Positions 1 to 4,808 of a stretch of 6,308 nucleotides of DNA are shown in pieces. Each line of letters begins with the position of its first letter. Positions within the stretch are counted from its first letter, which is position 1. Below the pieces are notes generated by a model. The model was not told the DNA's origin. It did not search any database and was given only the letters and a program-made list of their open reading frames with translations. A program made the position numbers and the translations under genes. The DNA is from Micavibrio sp. UBA1664 (GTDB taxonomy: Bacteria; Pseudomonadota; Alphaproteobacteria; Micavibrionales; UBA1664). The stretch covers positions 1 to 6,308 of the forward strand of contig DCKW01000021.1 in the NCBI GenBank assembly GCA_002320485.1, given 5' to 3'.

Positions 1-678
1 CCCTGCCGTATCCGGCATACCCAGCCGCATGGCTTCATTCATCATAGTATTGATCATGTAATCGAAATCATGCTCGATGACGGCCTTTTTCGATACGCCC
101 AGATTGTAAATCTCGATAACCTTGGCATGGTATTTTCCGGACAATGCTGCCATGGATTGAACACAATCCCCGAGGGTCCAGCCCTCACCGCCTATACAAA
201 TGTCGATCACCTGATCGCAGATATGGTGCAAAAATTGCTCTGACACGAGGGCGACCAATGTCATATCGTATAAACGGTTCCAGAAATCAGTTTGCTTTTG
301 CGGGATCATGGATAGAAGTGACGCACGGATATTCCTTAACATCAGAAACGATGTTTCGGGCAAATCATCAAGATAGGCTCGCACAACAGACCGTCCAAGC
401 TCCATATCTTTATCCAGAATAAACGAGCGGATGGCATAATCATTTGCCTGCCATTGGGCGGTGTCTAACCCTTCAGCAATGGTTTTTTCCATCGCGAAAT
501 AATTATCCAGCCCCTCTTTCCAGTCATCATAATCCAAAAGACACTCGGCAATGGCACCGGCATACAGTCTGACCAGACGTGAATTATCATGAAACCCTTT
601 GTCATCCTGACACAGAGATGCAATTTTTTTATGCAATGACCCTGCGGATTCAAAATGTCCGTATACGACATTTTCCAT
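1..678 (-). CDS. Unrecognised cytoplasmic protein, C-terminus cut by window edge
   Basis: The frame stays open for 226 codons from an ATG at 678 to the left edge, so the C-terminus is missing. The start is preceded by GGGAAG a few bases upstream, a reasonable ribosome-binding site. The protein begins MENVVYGHFES and has no signal peptide or membrane segment. It looks soluble, acidic and mainly helical, with many Leu, Ala, Asp and Glu residues (for example LVRLYAGAIAECLLDYDDW, about residues 35-53), and five Cys residues (23, 46, 154, 161, 172) without metal-site spacing. The helical pattern could suit a TPR-like or other helical-repeat fold, but that is only an impression. I do not recognise the family. 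It follows the SH3-domain gene on the same strand after a 102-bp gap without a clear terminator, so it may be co-transcribed. The real coding nature rests on the long open frame, the ribosome-binding site and sensible composition. Confidence 0.75.
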   Translation of the reverse strand, partial: MENVVYGHFESAGSLHKKIASLCQDDKGFHDNSRLVRLYAGAIAECLLDYDDWKEGLDNYFAMEKTIAEGLDTAQWQANDYAIRSFILDKDMELGRSVVRAYLDDLPETSFLMLRNIRASLLSMIPQKQTDFWNRLYDMTLVALVSEQFLHHICDQVIDICIGGEGWTLGDCVQSMAALSGKYHAKVIEIYNLGVSKKAVIEHDFDYMINTMMNEAMRLGMPDTAG

Positions 679-780
679 AAATTTACTTCCCGATTTTATG
701 GCCGCAGATGAACGCAAGCCAGATAGATTTTTTTTTGAAACTCACTTCCGAACGGAAATGAATCAGAACATGATTAATTG
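679..780. other. Intergenic gap with small hairpin, no terminator
   Basis: This gap separates the SH3-domain gene from the unrecognised gene downstream of it. In the minus-strand transcript, 743-760 can fold as a 7-bp stem with a GUUC loop and one G-U pair. The plus-strand transcript would have a mismatch there, so the fold favours the direction of the flanking genes. It is followed by a run of A rather than U (the plus strand has nine T at 728-736), so it is not an intrinsic terminator. I see no good promoter for the downstream gene. Confidence 0.4.
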
Positions 781-1287
781 TTACTGAATTCGTTCACCTT
801 CGTAAACACCCCAAATAGAATCGCTGTATATAAATCCTTTAAATCCCATGGCAGACACTTCGCACCATTTGTTTTCACAATCGATAATGGAAAGAATAAC
901 GCCCGGTTCCACCAAAGCGACAGCATAGGCATCATCCTGTGGTTTCTTCAATAAAGGCAGGCTTTGTGTATCATGTAAAATCGCGAAGCGGCGACCGGTC
1001 AACAGTGACTGGTGGACCCATGCCTCCTCACCATCAATGTCGCGCACCTTACGCCAGGTATCAAATTCCTGAACAATCTCGACAGGAAGATTCTCTTTTT
1101 CGTAGACCCATTTTATCGGATAACGCGTTCCGGGCCCCGTTCTTGCGTATACAATCTCACCGCGCAAGGAAACAAAGCGCGGTATAGGCAACCCGCTATC
1201 TTCACCGACGGTTTGGGCGAACGCAAAGATAGGGAATAAAACAATAATAAGAAAATACAGAATCAAACGCATTTCTATTTTTATCAT
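781..1287 (-). CDS. Exported protein with two bacterial SH3-like domains (SH3_4 type)
   Basis: The product is a small secreted or periplasmic protein. From the second ATG (1272) it is 163 residues: a signal peptide (MRLILYFLIIVLFPIFAFA, cleavage probably before Gln20), then a first SH3-like domain at about residues 32-92 with the typical ARTGPGTRYP and AWVHQSLL motifs, and a second, more divergent one at about 95-160 (WCEVSAMGFKGFIYSDSIWG). This architecture is that of the alphaproteobacterial SH3_4 family, thought to act in the envelope; the ligand is unknown. Two Cys (132, 137 from that start) lie in the second domain. Two starts are possible, ATG at 1287 or at 1272; neither has a good ribosome-binding site, and 1272 gives the cleaner signal peptide. 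A GTG at 1413 is also in frame but lies inside tRNA-Leu, and the MAKLVDAPDL peptide it would add is translated tRNA, so it is rejected. The gene starts 47 bp after the tRNA and may be read from the tRNA promoter or from a TATAAT at 1318-1313. Confidence 0.88.
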   Translation of the reverse strand: MIKIEMRLILYFLIIVLFPIFAFAQTVGEDSGLPIPRFVSLRGEIVYARTGPGTRYPIKWVYEKENLPVEIVQEFDTWRKVRDIDGEEAWVHQSLLTGRRFAILHDTQSLPLLKKPQDDAYAVALVEPGVILSIIDCENKWCEVSAMGFKGFIYSDSIWGVYEGERIQ

Positions 1288-1334
1288 TTTGAATACGTAA
1301 TGCGAAGCGCGGATTATAAAAGAAAAGATTAAAA

Positions 1335-1419
1335 TGGTGCGGCTGGAGGGACTTGAACCCCCACGGGTCACCCCGCCAGAACCTAAATCTGGTGCGTCTA
1401 CCAATTTCGCCACAGCCGC
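1335..1419 (-). tRNA. tRNA-Leu (anticodon UAG)
   Basis: The minus strand gives an 85-nt class II tRNA with encoded CCA. The 7-bp acceptor stem pairs GCGGCTG with CAGCCGC, followed by discriminator A and CCA. The anticodon stem CCAGA/TCTGG encloses the loop TTTAGGT, so the anticodon is TAG (1385-1383), reading CUN leucine codons. A long variable arm (CGGG GTGA CCCG) and a T arm with TTCAAGT complete the cloverleaf. The long variable arm and the A discriminator are leucine identity features. It is the second gene after tRNA-His on the same strand. Confidence 0.97.
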
Positions 1420-1481
1420 AAGGTTCGATATGCATATACAGTCATTTTGAAATAAATGTCAATATAGGCGTATTAAAAAAA

Positions 1482-1557
1482 TGGGGCGACTGACGGGGAT
1501 CGAACCCGCGACAGCTCGGACCACAACCGAGTGCTCTACCACTGAGCTACAATCGCC
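1482..1557 (-). tRNA. tRNA-His (anticodon GUG), with G-1 encoded
   Basis: The minus strand gives a complete cloverleaf: acceptor GCGATTG/CAGTCGC with one G-U pair, D arm GCTC/GAGC, anticodon stem CTCGG/CCGAG with loop TTGTGGT, and T arm with TTCGATC. The anticodon GTG lies at 1524-1522. Counting back from the U8-A9 pair, the base before position 1 is G (1557) and the discriminator is C73 (1485), followed by CCA, so the genome encodes the classical G-1:C73 histidine identity pair. Tail and leader are short, and tRNA-Leu follows 62 bp downstream. Confidence 0.97.
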
Positions 1558-1568
1558 ATATGAGTGTC

Positions 1569-1598
1569 TTAATGCATCATTATAGGCCTACACGTCAA
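1569..1598 (-). promoter_or_regulatory. Candidate promoter of the tRNA-His/tRNA-Leu unit
   Basis: Upstream of tRNA-His the minus strand holds a perfect TATAAT (1584-1579) and a good -35 hexamer TTGACG (1598-1593). They are only 8 bp apart, so they cannot belong to the same promoter. Either TATAAT works with a poor -35, starting near 1572, or TTGACG works with CATTAA (1574-1569, 18-bp spacer). The location fits a tRNA promoter, but which pair is used cannot be settled by eye. Confidence 0.35.
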
Positions 1599-1625
1599 GT
1601 ATGAATTTATAATTTATGTTGATAG

Positions 1626-1645
1626 TATTGCGTTGCAATATTGCA
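1626..1645. promoter_or_regulatory. Alternating ATTGC/GCAAT half-sites with a 12-bp palindrome upstream of glnA
   Basis: The element ATTGC-GTT-GCAAT-ATTGC-A contains three copies of one 5-bp unit in alternating orientation. The last two form the perfect palindrome TGCAATATTGCA (1634-1645), about 50 bp before the glnA start codon. This is the usual place for an operator or activator site. It does not match the NtrC consensus (TGCAC with GGTGCA), and I found no sigma-54 GG-N10-GC promoter nearby. The binding protein is unknown. Confidence 0.4.
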
Positions 1646-1685
1646 CTTTTGCCAAAGGTCATTAGTCTGAAATCAGAACAATAAC

Positions 1686-1690
1686 GGAGG
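1686..1690 (+). promoter_or_regulatory. Ribosome-binding site of glnA
   Basis: A full GGAGG core lies 5 bp before the ATG at 1696. It fixes the glnA start, and it is the strongest Shine-Dalgarno sequence in the window, as expected for a highly expressed enzyme. Confidence 0.8.
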
Positions 1691-1695
1691 CCACC

Positions 1696-3129
1696 ATGTC
1701 AAATACCATTAAGACGGCAAAAAATACCACTGAGTTTTTTAAGTTACTTGATACCAATGAAATTGAATTTATTGACTTCAGATTTACTGACAGCAAGGGG
1801 ACTTTTCAGCATATTACATATGCCACATCCTTTGTGGATAAGGATTTAATTAATGACGGTTTTTATTTTGACGGGTCGTCCATTGAAGGATGGCAGGAAA
1901 TTCATCAATCTGACATGCTGCTGAGACCGGATTTATCGCGTATTTGTATTGATCCGTTTACGGCCCAACCAACAATCATCGTGTTTTGTGATGTGATTGA
2001 CCCTGAAAATAATGAAGCCTATTCGCGCGATCCACGCTCTATAGCGAAAGCCGCGGAAAATCATGTCAAATCCCTCGGCATTGCGGATACGGTTTATTTT
2101 GGCCCTGAAGCGGAATTTTTTATATTCGATGATGTGCGCTATACATCCGGAATGTTCAAATCGGGCTATCAAATCGATTCTGTAGAAAACCCTACAAATT
2201 CTGATAAAGATTATGGTACTGACGGCAATACAGGACACCGCCCGGGCGTCAAAGGTGGATATTTCCCTGTCGCCCCTGTTGATTCAACACAGGATATGCG
2301 CTCCGAAATGTTGTCCGTCCTAGACAGTGTCGGTGTCACCGTTCAAAAGCATCATCATGAAGTTGCCCCCTCGCAAAGCGAGTTGGGAATCGAGTTCGAC
2401 ACTTTAACGGCTTGTGCTGACAATATGCAGCTTTATAAATATGTAATTAAGAATGTTGCCCATGCCTTCGGGCAAACGGCAACATTCATGCCGAAACCTA
2501 TTTATGGAGATAACGGGTCGGGAATGCATTGTCACCAATCTTTATTCAAAGGCAAAGATCCTATATTTGCGGGTGATTTATACGCTAATTTGTCACAAGA
2601 ATGCTTGTGGTATATTGGCGGAATTATTAAACACGCTAAAGCCCTTAATGCCTTCACAAACCCTTCCACAAATTCATACAAACGTCTTGTGCCGGGATAT
2701 GAAGCACCAGTCCTTCTAGCATATTCTGCACGCAACCGTTCCGCCTCATGCCGTATACCGATGGCAACCTCGCCCAAAGCGCGACGTGTCGAAGTTCGAT
2801 TCCCTGATCCTACAGCAAACCCCTATCTTGCCTTTGCCGCTATGTTGATGGCCGGTTTGGATGGCATCAAAAACAAAGTTGATCCGGGTCAAGCTATGGA
2901 TAAAAATCTTTATGCATTGCCTGAATCTGAACTAGAATCCATTCCAACAGTATGCCGCAGCTTGAGAGAGGCTTTGGACAATTTGAAAACAGATCACAAA
3001 TTTCTTTTAGAGGGTGATGTATTTACTGAGGAGATGATAAATGCCTACATCTCCCTTAAAATGGAAGATGTACTCAAATATGAAACCGCCCCACACCCTG
3101 TAGAATTCGAAATGTATTATTCGGCTTAA
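1696..3129 (+). CDS. glnA: Glutamine synthetase type I
   Basis: The enzyme makes glutamine from glutamate, ammonia and ATP in the cytoplasm, the entry point of nitrogen assimilation, and family members form dodecamers. The 477-residue length fits GSI-beta enzymes. Visible motifs in order: DGSSIEGW (59-66), metal-site GPEAEFFIFD (136-145), HHHEVAPSQSELG (219-231), GSGMHCHQS (274-282) with the metal-binding His, NPSTNSYKRLVPGYEAP (322-338) with the flap Glu, RNRSASCRIP (346-355), RRVEVRFPD (363-371), and the adenylylation loop NLYALP (404-409) with Tyr406. The tyrosine suggests control by GlnE adenylylation, but the usual NLYDLP has Ala in place of Asp here. GSGMHVHQS is the common form in related enzymes, so Cys279 is a minor oddity. 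The start is set by GGAGG 5 bp upstream. No glnB precedes it, unlike the usual alphaproteobacterial glnB-glnA pair; two tRNA genes lie divergently upstream, and a strong terminator follows. Confidence 0.98.
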   Translation: MSNTIKTAKNTTEFFKLLDTNEIEFIDFRFTDSKGTFQHITYATSFVDKDLINDGFYFDGSSIEGWQEIHQSDMLLRPDLSRICIDPFTAQPTIIVFCDVIDPENNEAYSRDPRSIAKAAENHVKSLGIADTVYFGPEAEFFIFDDVRYTSGMFKSGYQIDSVENPTNSDKDYGTDGNTGHRPGVKGGYFPVAPVDSTQDMRSEMLSVLDSVGVTVQKHHHEVAPSQSELGIEFDTLTACADNMQLYKYVIKNVAHAFGQTATFMPKPIYGDNGSGMHCHQSLFKGKDPIFAGDLYANLSQECLWYIGGIIKHAKALNAFTNPSTNSYKRLVPGYEAPVLLAYSARNRSASCRIPMATSPKARRVEVRFPDPTANPYLAFAAMLMAGLDGIKNKVDPGQAMDKNLYALPESELESIPTVCRSLREALDNLKTDHKFLLEGDVFTEEMINAYISLKMEDVLKYETAPHPVEFEMYYSA

Positions 3130-3149
3130 TTATAAATCTGAAATTTTGT

Positions 3150-3179
3150 TAAACCCCGGCCATTTAGAGCCGGGGTTTA
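3150..3179. terminator. Bidirectional intrinsic terminator between glnA and the convergent gene
   Basis: A perfect 11-bp stem (arms 3150-3160 and 3169-3179, core ACCCCGGC/GCCGGGGT) encloses the 8-nt loop CATTTAGA. The plus-strand copy ends in TTTAT and the minus-strand copy in GTTTAACAAAATTT, so it can end transcription both from glnA, whose stop lies 20 bp before it, and from the convergent gene, whose stop codon is 2 bp beyond the stem. The U tracts are short and interrupted, so efficiency may depend on the very GC-rich stem. Confidence 0.85.
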
Positions 3180-3181
3180 TG

Positions 3182-4360
3182 TTAGCGAATGGATGTAATC
3201 ATGTGCTCATAAGCCTTGACCGCAATCGCCCATTGATAAAGGTTTACAGTTCTGGAAGGCGCGATCATCGTAATGATATAATTTTTTCCCTCTTCTTCGG
3301 GACGTTTTAATACAGTGAGCCAGAATTCACGCGATACATCACTTGTTGCGTCGGTTACATAAACGGATGATTGTTTTTTACGCAAAGGATAAACTTCCGT
3401 TGTTTGAAATTCGGGCGTAAAAGACAGTTTATAATCATGCTGCTCCATTATTGGGTCAATATCAAACCCCATGTCATTTACAACCTTCATGCGATCTTTG
3501 ATAATTTTAGGCAAATTAAACGGATAAACCATCTGGTCAGCCCTATCACGTAACGATTTAGAACTGACAACCGTTATATCCGTTTCAGCAAGCATAAAAT
3601 TGTTGGAATCAGTGGTTTTTAAATTCACATCAATCGTATTGACACTCCCCAGATCGCGACGATTTAATCTCCAGCTTGTTGGATATTCCAAATAAAAACT
3701 GTCAAGATAGCTGAAATTATTCATTTCTTCAGGTGAAGAAATTGCAAATGTTTCAAGAAATTCGAACGATTTTATAGAAAAAATTTGTGTATCGCGGCCC
3801 TGCTCCCACAAAGGTACGGGTAAAACAAACTCAACAAGAATAAGTCTTGTATCATGTAAAAATCCTCGGGCGCGGACAATTTCCGTATTACCGGAAGAAT
3901 CAAGACGAATGTAGAATGCATCAAAGGCATTTCCTTCGGGGTCTTCTTCCTCTATCCCGCGTAATGTATATCCCCATTCAAGAGATTTTGTAATAATCCA
4001 GTTTTTTGCCGAAATTAAACGGTCCAGTTCAATCGCTTGAACTGAAATATAGGGACGCGTTGTATCGCCGACCGAAGATCCCAAAGCCGTGAAAATGGGC
4101 CCATAGATTTTTCCGTCTTTTTCAATATTTTTGAGTTTGTCCTGATCTCGTATAATGAAACTTTTTGGAATTTGCATTTGGAAATTGAGAGAGGCATCGT
4201 TTTCAAATTCCTGTGTTACAAGCTTTGATTGGCCGACAAAATCATTGATATCGAGTGTTGCAGGTTCGGGCAATGGGTCCAGCTTTGACTCCGCCAAGAT
4301 CGGCGTGGCCATCAAGGCAAACAAAACGATTATATTTACAAAAACCAAATATTTTTTCAT
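3182..4360 (-). CDS. Unrecognised exported protein, possibly two PsbP/Mog1-like domains
   Basis: The 392-residue product has a clear signal peptide (MKKYLVFVNIIVLFALMATPILA, cleavage near residue 23) and no later membrane segment, so it is probably periplasmic or secreted. It has no cysteine, including no lipobox Cys. The mature part looks internally duplicated: a stretch at 55-201 starts with LNFQMQIPKSFIIRD and ends with a beta-rich segment and hydrophobic helix, and a stretch at 218-392 starts with FYLEYPTSWRLNRRD and ends similarly (NYIITMIAPS, then AIAVKAYEHMITSIR). The FxxxxPxxW-type entry and the 'response to R/K then helix' end recall the PsbP/Mog1/DUF1795 fold, but I infer this only by eye. 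I do not recognise the family. The start codon overlaps the yciA stop in ATGA, with GGAGA about 10 bp upstream, so translational coupling to yciA is likely and the genes form one operon. No promoter is seen just upstream. Confidence 0.82.
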   Translation of the reverse strand: MKKYLVFVNIIVLFALMATPILAESKLDPLPEPATLDINDFVGQSKLVTQEFENDASLNFQMQIPKSFIIRDQDKLKNIEKDGKIYGPIFTALGSSVGDTTRPYISVQAIELDRLISAKNWIITKSLEWGYTLRGIEEEDPEGNAFDAFYIRLDSSGNTEIVRARGFLHDTRLILVEFVLPVPLWEQGRDTQIFSIKSFEFLETFAISSPEEMNNFSYLDSFYLEYPTSWRLNRRDLGSVNTIDVNLKTTDSNNFMLAETDITVVSSKSLRDRADQMVYPFNLPKIIKDRMKVVNDMGFDIDPIMEQHDYKLSFTPEFQTTEVYPLRKKQSSVYVTDATSDVSREFWLTVLKRPEEEGKNYIITMIAPSRTVNLYQWAIAVKAYEHMITSIR

Positions 4361-4755
4361 TTACGAACAATCTCCGTTGGTTGGCGATTATGATCTAAGG
4401 CAACGAACGTATAAACACCCTCGGTTACCATACGATAATCCTTTTCAATTCTTGAGCGGGCCCACGCCTCCACCCTGACCGCAATAGACGTGCGCCCTAC
4501 TTTTTCAACATGTGTAAAAAAACTGACCTCATCCCCCACGTACACAGGTTTATGAAAGGTCATGCTGTCAACGCCGACGGTTACAATCCTGTGCCCGACA
4601 TACTGATAGGCCTCTGACGCGCCGGCAAGGTCCATTTGCGATAACAGCCAACCACCGAATATATCACCTTCTGCGTTTGTATCGGCCGGCATGGGAATCA
4701 CACGCAGGGTTGGCGTTTTTTCAGGCGGTTTTTTGTTAGTATCTGTGTGAACCAT
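4357..4755 (-). CDS. yciA: Acyl-CoA thioesterase, YciA type (hotdog fold)
   Basis: The 132-residue protein hydrolyses acyl-CoA thioesters to free acid and CoA in the cytoplasm; YciA enzymes have broad chain-length range and form hexamers. The hotdog core has the signature LRVIPMPADTNAEGDIFGGW (17-36) followed by LLSQMDLAGASEAY (37-50). Asp42 of SQMD is in the position of the catalytic Asp known for Haemophilus YciA. Next come VGVDSMTFHKPVYVGDEV (60-77) and the CoA-site region KVGRTSIAVRVEAWAR (85-100). The length is close to the family's, lacking only a longer C-terminal tail seen in enterobacterial forms. The start is the only sensible ATG, with a weak ribosome-binding site (AGTAAAG). It is the first gene of a two-gene operon, with its stop overlapping the next start by 4 bp, and it diverges from parE. 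A link between the thioesterase and the exported neighbour is not evident. Confidence 0.95.
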   Translation of the reverse strand: MVHTDTNKKPPEKTPTLRVIPMPADTNAEGDIFGGWLLSQMDLAGASEAYQYVGHRIVTVGVDSMTFHKPVYVGDEVSFFTHVEKVGRTSIAVRVEAWARSRIEKDYRMVTEGVYTFVALDHNRQPTEIVRK

Positions 4756-4760
4756 CTTTA

Positions 4761-4776
4761 CTATTCTATTCTATTC
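4761..4776. repeat. Three tandem CTATT repeats in the yciA-parE gap
   Basis: CTATT is repeated three times in the 39-bp gap between the divergent genes, just before the yciA start (AATAG on that strand). It sits in the yciA leader and upstream of the parE start. A copy-number change would alter the distance between promoter elements and start codons, but three copies is short for a phase-variable tract. Confidence 0.6.
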
Positions 4777-4780
4777 GACC

Positions 4781-4808
4781 ACTATGGCAAGGATATGTCA
4801 CAAGTCAA
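4781..4808 (-). promoter_or_regulatory. Candidate yciA operon promoter overlapping the parE start
   Basis: On the minus strand TTGACT (4808-4803) and CATAGT (4786-4781) are separated by 16 bp, a credible sigma-70-type pair, about 25 bp before the yciA start. The element covers the parE ribosome-binding site and start codon (4789-4797), so the two divergent genes would share this DNA. The -10 matches the consensus at four of six bases. Confidence 0.45.

Noticed and set aside
465..671. 68-codon minus-strand frame within the left-edge gene
   Set aside because: It lies in another frame of the 1-678 gene, has no ribosome-binding site, and the longer frame is open through to the window edge.
721..740. 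Run of nine T as an intrinsic terminator
   Set aside because: The genes here run on the minus strand, where the run reads as A, and no stem precedes the T run on the plus strand.
1202..1435. Open frame on the minus strand spanning both the SH3-gene start and tRNA-Leu
   Set aside because: It is an out-of-frame shadow, its N-terminal third is tRNA sequence, and it lacks any recognisable domain.
1600..1695. Sigma-54 promoter for glnA
   Set aside because: No GG-N10-GC pair with -24/-12 context is present in the leader; the TTGCA strings belong to the palindrome cluster.
4155..4478. Plus-strand frame of 107 codons crossing the yciA junction
   Set aside because: It is antisense to two well-supported genes and has no recognisable content or start signal.
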